DNA from: CBDUVZ01 sp965370805
GTDB lineage: Bacteria; Hydrothermota; Tepidihabitantia; Tepidihabitantales; Tepidihabitantaceae
Direction: 5' to 3'
DNA: 31,656 nucleotides
Assembly: GCA_965370805.1 (NCBI GenBank)
Contig: CBDUVZ010000019.1
Span: forward strand, 1-31,656
Part shown: piece by piece, positions 1-7,503 of the stretch
Position numbering within the stretch: the stretch's first letter is position 1
How the letters are laid out: each line of letters starts with the position of its first letter
Notes under the pieces: model-generated
Told to the model about the DNA's origin: nothing
What the model saw: only the letters and a program-made list of their open reading frames with translations
Databases searched by the model: none
Made by a program: the position numbers and the translations under genes

Positions 1-2944
1 CGTGGTCCGGCACCTTTTCTACAATCCGTATAAGCACCTGCAACTCGCCGGCATCATCCTTCTGCGCGCGGTGCACAGCCAGTTGAACCGCGTAACCATC
101 CGGCTTGTCCGGCGCGAGCTCGACGGCCTTCTCAGCGGCCTTCGTTGCTTCGTCGTACTTGGCTCGGCGAAGATGAACGCCGGACAGCTTGACCAGGGCC
201 TCTGGTGCATGTTCTGCTGAACGTTCCGCGAGGTCCTTCCACCAACTGCACACCCTACCCCACTGTTCTGAAGCTTCGTACCATTCGGTTAGGAGCCGCG
301 CAGCGTCCGCCCAGTCGGGTCCATCCGTCCACTCATTCTCGCAGAGACTCACCAGGTTGTCTTCACATTCGGCACGCACGTCTCCAAGACCTCGTTTTCC
401 GGCGAGTATTGCCAGAGCCGCAAGCCTCACGACCCAAGCCCTCTTTGTTCTGGCAGGCACGAACTGCCGATACAGCTCAGCGACCTTGGCTATCACTGTC
501 TCGTCCTCGTCGTCCGGGAGGAAGCGCGCAAGGACGAAGGCGAAAGCAGGGCCCGACCCAGACCAGTCGATGGACATGAGGCGCTGCCAGAAAACCTTCT
601 TGCTGATATCTCCGTCTCTCGATAGGCTCATAGCCAGAATGGCCGCACGTTCGCCGTCTACCGGACCTGCGCCCACACACGCCAGAAGCGCATCGCTGTA
701 TCGCCGTCGCGTTGGGGCAGAGAAGTTTCGTGGCGCCAGTGCGAATGAGGAAAGGCCGTCCTGCATCACAATGGAGCCAACCTTCTTGCCAGTGAACGGC
801 CACACGTCGTCTTTGAGCCACAGGTCGCCTGACTCCATCAACGAATCAACGCGTTCCCGCACGGTCTGCTCAGATTCCTCGCGGAGCTCAGCGCAGAACC
901 GAACCAAAAGGCCCACTGACATAAGATCGACATATGCTGCCGCTCGCAGGACATCCTGCTGCAGCTCAGAATGCCCCCAAACACGGCGGTAGAGTTCGCC
1001 GGGCGCCCTCAATGCTCTGTTGCGCGCCATCCACTCCGTTGCCTCCTGCACCGTGCAGCCCCTGTTCTCAACGACATAGGATACCACCCACAGGAATGGG
1101 ACGACCATATTCGGCTCGCGGAACTCTGCACGCAGAACCTCGGCCTTCTCCTTGCCGACCTCGGCCTCGACAGCAGCCAGCACCTTCTTTCCATCGGCCG
1201 AAATGCGCCCTTTCTTGTTTGTGATGACTGGATGCCCGGGGACCTCTGCAACCTCTCGGAAGTACGTCCTTGCTGACTTCCACGCAGCCGTGGATGCATT
1301 CCATCTTCTCCGTCCCTGCTCGTCTTCAGGCGGGCTGCCGATGAACGAGCAGTAGATGGGGAGTTGCGACCACACGGCGCCTGATTCTCTAAGCCTGCGA
1401 ATGGAGCCGACTAGCTCAGGCAGTAGGTGGATATTGTCAATGATGAGAACGGGCTGAGCATCGCTCCCGGTCGGAAGATAGCTGACCAGCCAGTTGCCGA
1501 GCAGGCTCACGAAGTCAGCGCCATCCGGGCAAGACCCGACCCACACGGGCTCGAAATGTCGGTCCTGTCTCAACAGTAGCGCGCTCGCAAGATACGCCAG
1601 CCAACTTGTCTTCCCCGTTTTCTCGGCCGCGCGGAAGCAGTAGGATTGCAGCGGTTTGAATCTTTCCCTCATGAAATCACTGTGCATATCCAGCGCAAGG
1701 AAGGAGCTCTGGAGATCGGGGCTGTCTAGCTCCATCTTTGTGAGTCCGCTCGCGCCGGAAGGCGAGGAGCGTGTCCGGAAGACCTCGAATAGAGGTCTGT
1801 CAAGCGCGCCTGGATTCCCCGGCAGGGCGAAGGGGGACATACGCTCTGGTGTACCTAGGAACGGGGTGACCCCCGCTGGGACGTCGACTCCTGCAGGAAT
1901 CCGCACAGTGACCCTGCGGATTTCTTCCCGAGTGTAGATCACGTCTCTGACGGTGGGGGCCGCAGTGCCGTACTGCGCCGACCGGTCTACGTCGAGCACT
2001 CGCGTCTCCACTGCAGCCTTCCCTTGCGTTCTATCCTCGCGGGCGGTGAGTTTCGGGTCCACGGCAGGCTGGTCGGACGGCAGGAGAGTCTCTAAAAAGC
2101 CGGGGAGGTCTTCGTAGTTTTCCCCATAGCACACAACTTCGAATCCGTCTGTGACGGGGTAACGTTTCTGGGTCTTCACGACATTGGACTTCCGCTCCAC
2201 GAGGAACACGTCTGGCGGCAGCTGTTCGCAGACGCCCTTACACCAGTCGAGCAAAGCGCCGACATTGGGGTCTTCCAGCCCAGCGCCGCAGCCGACAAAC
2301 ACCATGACATAGTGCGTTCGTAGAGAGCGGAGGTATTGCTGGGCTAGCTGGTCAGCCTGAGTCCTGGCGTAGGACCTCCAGCCCAGTACGACCGATTCAG
2401 GGCGCTCCCAGTGTCCATGCAGGTGCCAGACCGCCTTCTTTCTGCCCTTGACCATGGCATTCACGTCGCGATGTCCTAGCCACGTTGCGGGGGGATATCC
2501 TGTTGTCTCTTCCAGTATCCCGTCGTAGTTGGTGGTTGCCAGGAGGCATCTGCAGTCCACGAAGCGCTTCAGGATTTGGCCAACCTCTGGCTGCGATACT
2601 TCGACATCCCCGAATGCATTCGACAGCCACTGTCCGAACGCCCCGGAATCCGGTGCCCTGAGAGCAGTTTCGATTCGCTCGGCCACGCTAATGAGGTCGT
2701 TGACATCCCCGGTCTGGAGCAGGGCTCGGTAGGAGGACAAGGTGCCTTCCGGTATCAAGGAATTGGCCGATATCCAATCGAGGCCGTGCGCCAGCAGCCC
2801 CCTCCATGTCATCTCGGGCTTCTGGGATGTTGCGAGTAGTGAGACTCCCGTACCTGCGATGACTACGGCCTTGCCATCCGCCACGGCCTCGCGGAGTCTG
2901 CGCGGGACCGCTTCGGTTTCGTTCGGGTGTTTCTGGGACGACAT
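1..2944 (-). CDS. SIR2-STAND NTPase-TPR protein (Avs5-like antiphage NLR), 3' end beyond the left edge
   Basis: I translated the minus strand by hand from an ATG at 2944-2942 and found 981 codons without a stop, running off the left edge. The N-terminal 230 residues form a SIR2-like NAD-binding domain: GTGVS at 31-35, TTNYD at 137-141, LHGH at 175-178 and VGCGAGLEDPN at 217-227. A STAND-type P-loop NTPase follows, with Walker A A439xxxxGKT446 and Walker B VLIIDNIHLL at 499-508. The last visible 70 residues (about 912-981) form TPR-like helix pairs. In known Avs5, DSR and related proteins, SIR2 depletes NAD+ after the C-terminal sensor recognises a phage protein and the NTPase oligomerises. 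The same role here is inference. AGGAGGT at 2954-2960 fixes the start. Leu CTA and Arg AGA codons are frequent, unlike the por genes, which fits horizontal transfer. Confidence 0.9.
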   Translation of the reverse strand, partial: MSSQKHPNETEAVPRRLREAVADGKAVVIAGTGVSLLATSQKPEMTWRGLLAHGLDWISANSLIPEGTLSSYRALLQTGDVNDLISVAERIETALRAPDSGAFGQWLSNAFGDVEVSQPEVGQILKRFVDCRCLLATTNYDGILEETTGYPPATWLGHRDVNAMVKGRKKAVWHLHGHWERPESVVLGWRSYARTQADQLAQQYLRSLRTHYVMVFVGCGAGLEDPNVGALLDWCKGVCEQLPPDVFLVERKSNVVKTQKRYPVTDGFEVVCYGENYEDLPGFLETLLPSDQPAVDPKLTAREDRTQGKAAVETRVLDVDRSAQYGTAAPTVRDVIYTREEIRRVTVRIPAGVDVPAGVTPFLGTPERMSPFALPGNPGALDRPLFEVFRTRSSPSGASGLTKMELDSPDLQSSFLALDMHSDFMRERFKPLQSYCFRAAEKTGKTSWLAYLASALLLRQDRHFEPVWVGSCPDGADFVSLLGNWLVSYLPTGSDAQPVLIIDNIHLLPELVGSIRRLRESGAVWSQLPIYCSFIGSPPEDEQGRRRWNASTAAWKSARTYFREVAEVPGHPVITNKKGRISADGKKVLAAVEAEVGKEKAEVLRAEFREPNMVVPFLWVVSYVVENRGCTVQEATEWMARNRALRAPGELYRRVWGHSELQQDVLRAAAYVDLMSVGLLVRFCAELREESEQTVRERVDSLMESGDLWLKDDVWPFTGKKVGSIVMQDGLSSFALAPRNFSAPTRRRYSDALLACVGAGPVDGERAAILAMSLSRDGDISKKVFWQRLMSIDWSGSGPAFAFVLARFLPDDEDETVIAKVAELYRQFVPARTKRAWVVRLAALAILAGKRGLGDVRAECEDNLVSLCENEWTDGPDWADAARLLTEWYEASEQWGRVCSWWKDLAERSAEHAPEALVKLSGVHLRRAKYDEATKAAEKAVELAPDKPDGYAVQLAVHRAQKDDAGELQVLIRIVEKVPDH

Positions 2945-2953
2945 GCTCAACTC

Positions 2954-2960
2954 ACCTCCT
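2954..2960 (-). promoter_or_regulatory. Strong Shine-Dalgarno of the SIR2-STAND gene
   Basis: The minus strand reads AGGAGGT here, 9 nt before the ATG at 2944. This fixes the start of the large left-edge gene. Confidence 0.85.
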
Positions 2961-2995
2961 TGGGTTGTTCGGGGACGTCACACGGGCACTTTGGG

Positions 2996-3009
2996 GTCAA
3001 GTCTTGATG
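2996..3009. repeat. 14-bp dispersed repeat, copy 1
   Basis: GTCAAGTCTTGATG occurs here and again, identical and in the same orientation, at 4515-4528. Its core TCAAGTCTTGA is palindromic. Both copies lie next to defence genes. Confidence 0.6.
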
Positions 3010-3161
3010 TTTGGCCATCTTCTGTGCATCCAATCATTGCTGTCCGTCTTTCTTCTCAATCCTCTTCGCCCGCTTGTGGATGAGGCCAGGACGACATACC
3101 GCTGAGCGCTCACGGCCTTTCGCATCAGGTAATGATAGACCGTCATTTGCGCCGCTGCCAT
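2997..3161 (-). CDS. Possible 54-residue leader ORF upstream of the SIR2-STAND gene
   Basis: An ATG at 3161 lies 8 nt after a promoter -10 box and opens a 54-codon frame rich in Arg and Lys, ending at TGA 2999-2997. It would be the first cistron of the SIR2-STAND transcript. No family is recognised. Its 3' end falls inside the dispersed GTCAAGTCTTGATG repeat, which argues against a conserved protein. It may be only untranslated leader. Confidence 0.2.
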   Translation of the reverse strand: MAAAQMTVYHYLMRKAVSAQRYVVLASSTSGRRGLRRKTDSNDWMHRRWPNIKT

Positions 3162-3169
3162 CGCCTGCC

Positions 3170-3198
3170 AGCTTATTGGCCGGAGGGCGTATTGTCAA
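3170..3198 (-). promoter_or_regulatory. Sigma70-type promoter for the SIR2-STAND transcript
   Basis: The minus strand has TTGACA (3198-3193), a 17-bp spacer and TAAGCT (3175-3170). The 19 nt from just before the -10 through the ATG (3176-3158) are identical to 31399-31417 on the plus strand, where they again sit under a TTGACA box. Confidence 0.6.
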
Positions 3199-3271
3199 GC
3201 TGCGGGCAAGTTGTTGAGATTGCGCATCTAAGACAGCCAACCCTTGCCTTTGGATAAGTTGCGCAGGTTCC

Positions 3272-3302
3272 GAGGATACACTTTATTTCCTACCCATCCG
3301 AC
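3272..3302 (-). repeat. Dispersed AGGTAATGTGTCCCC-type repeat, copy A (diverged)
   Basis: Read on the minus strand, this copy runs from a GGATGGGTAGGAAATA-type sequence into GTGTATCCTCG. It is the most diverged of five related copies (3272, 3481, 4310, 30279, 31453). The family looks like the tail of an old mobile element. Confidence 0.5.
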
Positions 3303-3480
3303 TTCGTCTGCTTTCTTTTCCTGACCGTCTTTCCGGCTCGGCGGGCCGGTTTGTCCGCGGCGACGAAGTTGCGTTGCTGTCCGCGTTGGTGGGCAGGGCG
3401 GGCCGGAACCGGCGAACGCTTGCGACGCTCCGTGTCCTTGCGCGGGAGCATCCGCAGTGAGATGCGCGCGTCGAGCGCGA
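3303..3480. other. Non-coding spacer between repeat copies A and B
   Basis: No convincing gene is seen. The stretch is very GC-rich and bounded by two direct copies of the same repeat. It may be decayed coding sequence of a lost element. A 69-codon basic frame on the minus strand (3499-3290) has no recognisable family and ends within copy A. Confidence 0.4.
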
Positions 3481-3522
3481 GGGAGTTATGGGGACACATT
3501 ACCTATCTCCTACCCATCCAAC
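3481..3522 (-). repeat. Dispersed AGGTAATGTGTCCCC repeat, copy B
   Basis: The minus strand carries TTGGATGGGTAGGAGATAGG followed by TAATGTGTCCCC and ACTCCC. Copy B lies about 100 bp beyond the end of hepT, and copy C lies just upstream of mntA, so two direct repeats bracket the toxin-antitoxin pair. Confidence 0.65.
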
Positions 3523-3624
3523 TTCGGCTGTCCGTCTTCCTTGTCGGTTTTCATGGCGGCGGAGAACTGGAGCATTATTCCTTCTTGCGGCGCGCGGCGT
3601 CACAGGCGGTTCTGGGCGGGGCCA

Positions 3625-3969
3625 TCAGTCAATCGCCGCGAGGATTTCGGTGATGCGCCGCTTGAGCGGGGGTAGGTCCTCGCGAACGGTCTTCCAGACT
3701 ATCTCGGCGTCGACTCCGAAGTAGTCATGAATGAGGACGTCTCTCATTCCGGCCATGTCCTTCCACGGCACGTCGGGATGTTTTCGGCGCACGGCAGACG
3801 GAACCTGTTTCACCGCCTCGCCGATGTTCTCAAGCGCCTTGGCAACTGCGAAGAGCGTCTTTTTGTCCCTGGCGAGGCTGTTCCGGTTCAACCCGGTCAC
3901 GAATTCCTCGATGTCGCGAACGGCGTCAAGGATGTCCTGGAGCGACTGCCGGTAGTGGTGTTTCTTCAC
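3625..3969 (-). CDS. hepT: HepT-like HEPN toxin (DUF86), type VII toxin-antitoxin
   Basis: The product has 114 residues, typical of HepT. It is all-helical and carries the HEPN motif Rx4HxY (R76, H81, Y83) near the C-terminus. Family knowledge: HepT is a HEPN ribonuclease or tRNA-targeting toxin, and its motif tyrosine is AMPylated by the MntA nucleotidyltransferase partner. The start overlaps the mntA stop as ATGA (3969-3966), so the two are translationally coupled. The pair lies between two copies of a dispersed repeat, next to the SIR2-STAND gene, as expected in a defence island. Confidence 0.88.
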   Translation of the reverse strand: MKKHHYRQSLQDILDAVRDIEEFVTGLNRNSLARDKKTLFAVAKALENIGEAVKQVPSAVRRKHPDVPWKDMAGMRDVLIHDYFGVDAEIVWKTVREDLPPLKRRITEILAAID

Positions 3970-4259
3970 GCGTAGACGACTTCGTCCAGGATGGCGCGAC
4001 GGTAGGCCGGTTTCAGGGCGCTCTTGGGAACCAGGTCCACCTTCTCCCCGGTTGCATCGCTGAGGTAGCGTTTGAGCGCAACAAGGTTGAGAAGTGACGG
4101 TGTGACGGAGTACTCGACAAGGATATCCAAGTCGCTCCTGGCTCGCTGTTCTCCCCGGACGACCGAGCCGAAGATGCCGACCCGTTTTACATTGAACCGT
4201 TTGCGCAGCACCGGCAGGTGTTTCCGCAGTGTTCGTTCGATTTCTTTGCGCGACTTCAC
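3966..4259 (-). CDS. mntA: MntA-like minimal nucleotidyltransferase antitoxin
   Basis: The product has 97 residues from a GTG at 4259. The nucleotidyltransferase signature is complete: GSVVRGE at 31-37, SDLD with D43 and D45, and a third acidic residue in KVDLV (D75). Catalytic activity is therefore expected: AMPylation of HepT, which blocks the toxin. I chose the GTG because AGGA (4270-4267 on the minus strand) lies 7 nt upstream. A TTG at 4265 would leave only 1 nt of spacing. It is co-transcribed with hepT and overlaps it by 4 nt. Confidence 0.88.
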   Translation of the reverse strand: MKSRKEIERTLRKHLPVLRKRFNVKRVGIFGSVVRGEQRARSDLDILVEYSVTPSLLNLVALKRYLSDATGEKVDLVPKSALKPAYRRAILDEVVYA

Positions 4260-4277
4260 GGGCAATTCCTAGCTAGT

Positions 4278-4305
4278 AGGATAGGAACGGCACGCGGGAA
4301 GTCAA
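4278..4305 (-). promoter_or_regulatory. Promoter of the mntA-hepT operon
   Basis: The minus strand has TTGACT (4305-4300), a 16-bp spacer and TATCCT (4283-4278). The predicted transcript starts near 4271, giving a leader of about 12 nt that contains the AGGA ribosome site. Confidence 0.7.
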
Positions 4306-4309
4306 CGGG

Positions 4310-4351
4310 GAGTCCCGGGGACACATTTACCTGTCTCCTACCCACCCAACT
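4310..4351 (-). repeat. Dispersed AGGTAATGTGTCCCC repeat, copy C
   Basis: Minus-strand GTTGGGTGGGTAGGAGACAG continues into GTAAATGTGTCCCCGGGACTCCC. It is related to copies at 3272, 3481, 30279 and 31453. The TAG in this copy ends a minus-strand open frame (see 4338-4571). Confidence 0.6.
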
Positions 4352-4571
4352 CCTGCTGCAGATGGGTCATGACCCGCTGTCTGATCTGTTTCAGGGTCAG
4401 GGCGCTGGGTTGGAGGCGTGCGGTCCAGGCGCGGCCGGGGCTGAGGAGGAGTGAGCTGACTGCTTCGGTTCTGTCCTTGCGCATCGTGTCCAGTATGCCC
4501 GGCTGGGGGCTGCAGTCAAGTCTTGATGGTCTGGATATTCGTGAACGTGAGGCTGTCTGCGGATGCGGGCG
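4338..4571 (-). pseudogene. Possible decayed ORF ending in the dispersed repeat
   Basis: On the minus strand a frame stays open for roughly 60-75 codons and ends at TAG 4340-4338 inside repeat copy C, with a short helical-looking tail (LTLKQIRQRVMTHLQQEL). It could be the C-terminal remnant of the mobile-element protein that carried the repeat. No family can be assigned, and no start or upstream domain is visible. The 5' limit is approximate. Confidence 0.2.
4515..4528. repeat. 14-bp dispersed repeat, copy 2
   Basis: Identical to 2996-3009 (GTCAAGTCTTGATG), with a palindromic core. Confidence 0.6.
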
Positions 4572-4606
4572 GTGGAAGTGCTCAATCCGTCTGCCGGACT
4601 TGTCTG

Positions 4607-4635
4607 TTGACGCGGGGGGTATCCGGCGATATGTT
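4607..4635 (+). promoter_or_regulatory. Promoter of the NYN nuclease gene
   Basis: TTGACG (4607-4612), a 17-bp spacer and TATGTT (4630-4635). Transcription should begin near 4642, so the upstream in-frame starts at 4523 and 4631 cannot be used from this promoter. The ATG at 4646 is preferred. Confidence 0.65.
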
Positions 4636-4645
4636 GAGATGCGGT

Positions 4646-5146
4646 ATGAGTCCAGGTTTCATCATCGACGGGTACAATCTGATATACCAGGTCCCGGACC
4701 TGGCCGGGCTGGTTGAGCAGAACCTGGAGCAGGCCCGGGATTCACTCGTGACAAGGTTGGCCGGGTTCAGAGGCAGGAAGCGCATCCGGGTGGTTCTGGT
4801 GTTCGACGGGGACAGCGCTTCGGGCCAGCCCGGGAGGCTGCGCAGCAGGGGAGTGGAAATCGTGTTCTCACGGACCCCGGAAAAGGCGGACGAGCGGATT
4901 GTGAAGATGGTGCGGGCGTTGAAGCATCCGAAGGCGTGGACTATGGTGAGTTCGGACCGCTGGATTGTGGACCAGTGCCGGAGTTACGGAGTGAAGACGG
5001 TCAGGTCAGAGGAGTTCGCCCGGCTCCTGGCTTCGCCGGGTCGGACCGAGACGCAGCCCGAGAAGCCGGAGATGAAGCCCGGAGATGTTGCCGAGTGGGA
5101 GGAGTATTTCAGGAAGTACAAAACCACGGATGATTGGAGCAAGTGA
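4646..5146 (+). CDS. YacP/Rae1-like NYN-domain ribonuclease
   Basis: The product has 166 residues from ATG 4646. The NYN (PIN-like) fold opens with FIIDGYNLIY, continues with VVLVFDGDSAS, a KADERIVKMV helix and a TMVSSDRWI strand. These supply the conserved acidic metal-binding residues of YacP (DUF901). In Bacillus the homologue Rae1 is a ribosome-associated mRNA endonuclease; the same role here is inference. The C-terminal 35 residues are a charged tail ending in an EWEEYFRKYK helix, which many YacP proteins share. It appears monocistronic, with the start only about 4 nt after the predicted transcription start, and is followed by repeat-filled spacer. Confidence 0.8.
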   Translation: MSPGFIIDGYNLIYQVPDLAGLVEQNLEQARDSLVTRLAGFRGRKRIRVVLVFDGDSASGQPGRLRSRGVEIVFSRTPEKADERIVKMVRALKHPKAWTMVSSDRWIVDQCRSYGVKTVRSEEFARLLASPGRTETQPEKPEMKPGDVAEWEEYFRKYKTTDDWSK

Positions 5147-5235
5147 TTGGAGCGAACCACAGATAAACACAGATGAACACAGAGAAGAAGACAGAATACA
5201 GAAGACAAGATGCAGGGTGAAGACCGGAGCGGAAA

Positions 5236-5252
5236 GTGCCGTCCGACGGCAC
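5236..5252. repeat. GTGCC-palindrome, copy 1
   Basis: GTGCCGTCCGACGGCAC is a perfect inverted repeat around a central base. Compared with the copies at 5328, 5452 and 24468, both arms have changed together, which preserves pairing. Confidence 0.6.
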
Positions 5253-5327
5253 AACCACAGATGATTGGAGCGAGTGAACCACAGATGAACACCGATGGAC
5301 ACTGCGGCAGAACAGAACGAGCGGAAA

Positions 5328-5344
5328 GTGCCATCGGATGGCAC
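5328..5344. repeat. GTGCC-palindrome, copy 2
   Basis: GTGCCATCGGATGGCAC is a perfect inverted repeat. Like copy 1, it is preceded by GCGGAAA and followed by AACA/AACC. Confidence 0.6.
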
Positions 5345-5383
5345 AACACAGATGAATACGGATGGCGGAAGTCAGAAGGCAAA

Positions 5384-5528
5384 GTGACACACCGTGTCAC
5401 CCTGAGTGAAGCGTGTCGCAAGGCACACGGAAGGCGTTCTGCCGCAGGCAGGTGCCATCCGATGGCTCAAGGGTCTCTCAGGAGAGATTCCTCCACTCCG
5501 ACGCCGGGGCGTCTGCGGTCGGAATGAC
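5384..5528 (+). repeat. Dispersed 'CCCTGAGTGAAGC…GGAATGAC' repeat block
   Basis: The stretch runs from GTGTCACCCTGAGTGAAGCG through GGGTCTCTCAGGAGAGATTC to GGTCGGAATGAC. It resembles the bacterial dispersed repeat often mis-annotated as a small 'SERSEES' protein. It contains the third GTGCC-palindrome (5452-5468). No gene is supported here. Confidence 0.55.
5452..5468. repeat. GTGCC-palindrome, copy 3
   Basis: GTGCCATCCGATGGCTC, preceded by CGCAGGCAG. It is nearly the same as 24468-24486, including part of the upstream flank (GCGTTCT…CGCAG). Confidence 0.55.
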
Positions 5529-5652
5529 AAATAGGAAACAGAAGTCAGAACGCAGAGTGCAGAAGGTAGAACCGTCGAGGATGCGGAGCAGGAAACCACA
5601 GATTGCCACTGGGACGTTCGACGCCCGAGGTATGAAGCGTCAGGCTTAGGGC

Positions 5653-6708
5653 ATGAAGCGTAGAGCTTCCGGCGTGGACAGGTTGGTGCTTGCGGTGGTG
5701 ATGCTGGGGTTTGGGTGTGCTTGTGCGCGGGGTGTGGAACTGGGTGCCGCGTTGGATGAGAACGGTATCGTCGGGATTTCGCTGCGACTTCACGGGCTGC
5801 ATCCGGTCGAGCGCGTCGAGTTGTACCGGAGCAGTTCGCGGCTGGGACCGGGAGTGCCCGATACCATTGCCAGCCCGGTGACGGTCTTCTGTTTCCCCGG
5901 CACCGCGGCCGGTGAGCAACTGGTGGACTCAATGGTCGCCCACAATGTCGTCTATTACTACCGGGCGCGACTTATGCTGGAGGACGGTCGGGAGTTATGG
6001 AGCGGGGCTGATTCGGTTCGGGTGCCGGACGTCGGAATCGGCAGGATTACCGGTTCGAGTCTGCTGATCGACAAGACACACTTCTTCCTTGAAGTGCGGG
6101 ACGGGGGGCAGATGAAGAAGCGGTATCCGGTTGCCCTGGGAGGGAAACCCCGGAACCGGAAGCTGCACATGGACCGGGCTTCGACACCGGAAGGTATCTA
6201 CGAGATAACAAGCGAGCAGCCCGCGGCGACGTTCTACAAGGCGTTTGACCTCAGCTACCCGAATGATATGGACCGCGCGCGGTACGCCCACGCGAAGGAA
6301 GCCGGTTTGATGAAGAAGCGCTGGGGTGACTACCCGCTCATCGGCGGTGAGATCCAGATTCACGGTGAAGGAATCGAAAGCAACTGGACCTGGGGATGCA
6401 TCGCCCTGCGCAATGAAGACATGGACGAGCTGTTCGAGCACGACCGGGTGGGAAAGGGAATGCCGGTCATCATCGTGGGCAGAGGAATCACCCGTGAGGA
6501 CGTTCGTTCGATTCAGGACTACCGCACTGAGAGCGAGTTGAAGGCGATACAGCGCAGGCTGAAGGCGCTCGGATACTACAAGCGCAAGCCGGACGGTGTT
6601 GTCGGCTCCGGCACAAGGCTCGCGCTCGGTAGATTCCAGCAGGCGAACGACCTGCCTCCGACCTGTGACTTTGACGCCGGAACCGTCCGGCTGTTGGAAC
6701 AGCAGTAG
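5653..6708 (+). CDS. Secreted L,D-transpeptidase (YkuD) with C-terminal peptidoglycan-binding domain
   Basis: The product has 351 residues. A hydrophobic N-terminal segment (about 11-25) suggests export. Residues 30-125 form a beta-rich region of unknown type. The YkuD catalytic domain spans about 135-275 and has the expected H237-G and the catalytic cysteine in TWGCIAL (C249). A peptidoglycan-binding domain type 1 occupies about 293-350 (IQRRLKALGYYKRKPDGVVG). The enzyme would form 3-3 peptide cross-links in peptidoglycan or attach proteins to it, in the periplasm or envelope. The gene stands alone behind a repeat-rich spacer and no clear promoter was found. TAGGGC just before the ATG is a weak ribosome site. 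Confidence 0.88.
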   Translation: MKRRASGVDRLVLAVVMLGFGCACARGVELGAALDENGIVGISLRLHGLHPVERVELYRSSSRLGPGVPDTIASPVTVFCFPGTAAGEQLVDSMVAHNVVYYYRARLMLEDGRELWSGADSVRVPDVGIGRITGSSLLIDKTHFFLEVRDGGQMKKRYPVALGGKPRNRKLHMDRASTPEGIYEITSEQPAATFYKAFDLSYPNDMDRARYAHAKEAGLMKKRWGDYPLIGGEIQIHGEGIESNWTWGCIALRNEDMDELFEHDRVGKGMPVIIVGRGITREDVRSIQDYRTESELKAIQRRLKALGYYKRKPDGVVGSGTRLALGRFQQANDLPPTCDFDAGTVRLLEQQ

Positions 6709-6742
6709 GGCCGGACGGCCGTTCAATGAGGCCCCAAGTGCG

Positions 6743-6770
6743 TTGACAAAGCAGTCGGTTGTGCTAACAT
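6743..6770 (+). promoter_or_regulatory. Promoter of the por operon
   Basis: TTGACA (6743-6748), a 16-bp spacer and TAACAT (6765-6770). The predicted start near 6777 gives an untranslated leader of about 140 nt that contains two dispersed repeats. Confidence 0.7.
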
Positions 6771-6794
6771 CTCGAACTGATTTCTCGCTGGAGC

Positions 6795-6825
6795 GAAAAA
6801 CCACAGATAAACACGGATAAGGAAA
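6795..6825 (+). repeat. ACCACAGAT-family repeat in the por leader
   Basis: AAACCACAGATAAACACGG matches the family seen at 5150-5382 and 24084-24120. Confidence 0.6.
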
Positions 6826-6826
6826 T

Positions 6827-6895
6827 GTCGGATGCCGACTTCCGATTCCCGAATTCGGCATTTGGAATTCGTCATTCGGAATTGTACCATTGGAC
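6827..6895 (+). repeat. GAATTCGGCATTTGGAATTC-type repeat in the por leader
   Basis: Short words ATTCGGCATT, GGAATTCGTCATTCGGAATT and similar recur. Related sequence occurs at 10639-10672 and 24039-24072. ATGCCGA and TCGGCAT within it can pair, so the por mRNA leader could form a stem here. Confidence 0.5.
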
Positions 6896-6918
6896 GGCTC
6901 AATCTGAACGGAGGAAAG

Positions 6919-7503
6919 ATGGCTGGAACGGAAGTTCTCGAAATACGCTGGCACGGACGCGGGGGCCAGGGAGCCAAGACCGCGGCCCTGCTGTTCGGCG
7001 GGGCGGCCCTGGATACCGGCAAGTACATCCAGGCGTTCCCCGAATACGGGCCGGAGCGGATGGGCGCGCCGGTGACCGCATTTAACCGGTTGTCGGACGA
7101 GCGGATATACGTGCATTCGGGTATCAAGTCGCCGGATGTGGTGGTGGTGCTTGACCCGTCGCTGATTGAGCCGGCCCGGGTGATTGACGGGCTCAAGGAC
7201 GACGGGATACTGCTGGTGAACACCGCGGACAGTCCGGCGGACCTGAAGAAGCGGCTCGGGCTCGGGTCCGGGGTCAAGGTGTACACGGTTGACGCTTCGA
7301 AGATAGCGCTCGAGACCGTGGGTCGAGATGTGCCGAATACACCGCTGCTGGGCGCGCTGGCGAGGATTACCGGAGTTTTGGAGTTCGACCCGATGATGGA
7401 TTCGATCAGGAAGAAGCTGGGCATGAAATTCCGCGGGCGCGAGAAACTGGTCGAGGGCAATCTTGCCAGCGTCAAACGTGCCTACGAGGAGGTCAAGGGA
7501 TAA
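6919..7503 (+). CDS. porC: 2-oxoacid (pyruvate):ferredoxin oxidoreductase, gamma subunit
   Basis: The product has 194 residues from ATG 6919. GGAGG at 6910-6914 sets this start, rather than an in-frame ATG at 6832 that lies in repeat sequence. It begins with the family motif RWHGRGGQGAKTAA, followed by AFPEYGPERMGAP, and is full length for the gamma domain. The complex converts pyruvate and CoA to acetyl-CoA, CO2 and reduced ferredoxin in the cytoplasm of anaerobes. It is the first gene of a gamma-delta-alpha-beta operon, the order of the four-subunit thermophile and archaeal enzymes. The substrate could instead be 2-oxoisovalerate (VOR), which sequence reading alone cannot exclude. Confidence 0.92.
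   Translation: MAGTEVLEIRWHGRGGQGAKTAALLFGGAALDTGKYIQAFPEYGPERMGAPVTAFNRLSDERIYVHSGIKSPDVVVVLDPSLIEPARVIDGLKDDGILLVNTADSPADLKKRLGLGSGVKVYTVDASKIALETVGRDVPNTPLLGALARITGVLEFDPMMDSIRKKLGMKFRGREKLVEGNLASVKRAYEEVKG

Larger units (their letters stand above)
5150..5382 (+). repeat. Cluster of ACCACAGAT/ACACAGATG dispersed repeats
   Basis: Permuted words such as ACCACAGATAAACACAGATG recur three or four times between 5155 and 5360. The same family appears at 6795-6825 and, inverted, at 24084-24120. This type of decayed repeat is widespread in uncultured bacterial genomes. No gene is seen in this stretch. Confidence 0.7.

Noticed and set aside
3034..3240. 68-codon minus-strand ORF upstream of the SIR2-STAND gene
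   Set aside because: It starts upstream of the promoter -35 box and crosses it; no motif.
5995..7116. 373-codon minus-strand ORF
   Set aside because: It is a shadow of the L,D-transpeptidase and the por operon leader, without recognisable domains.
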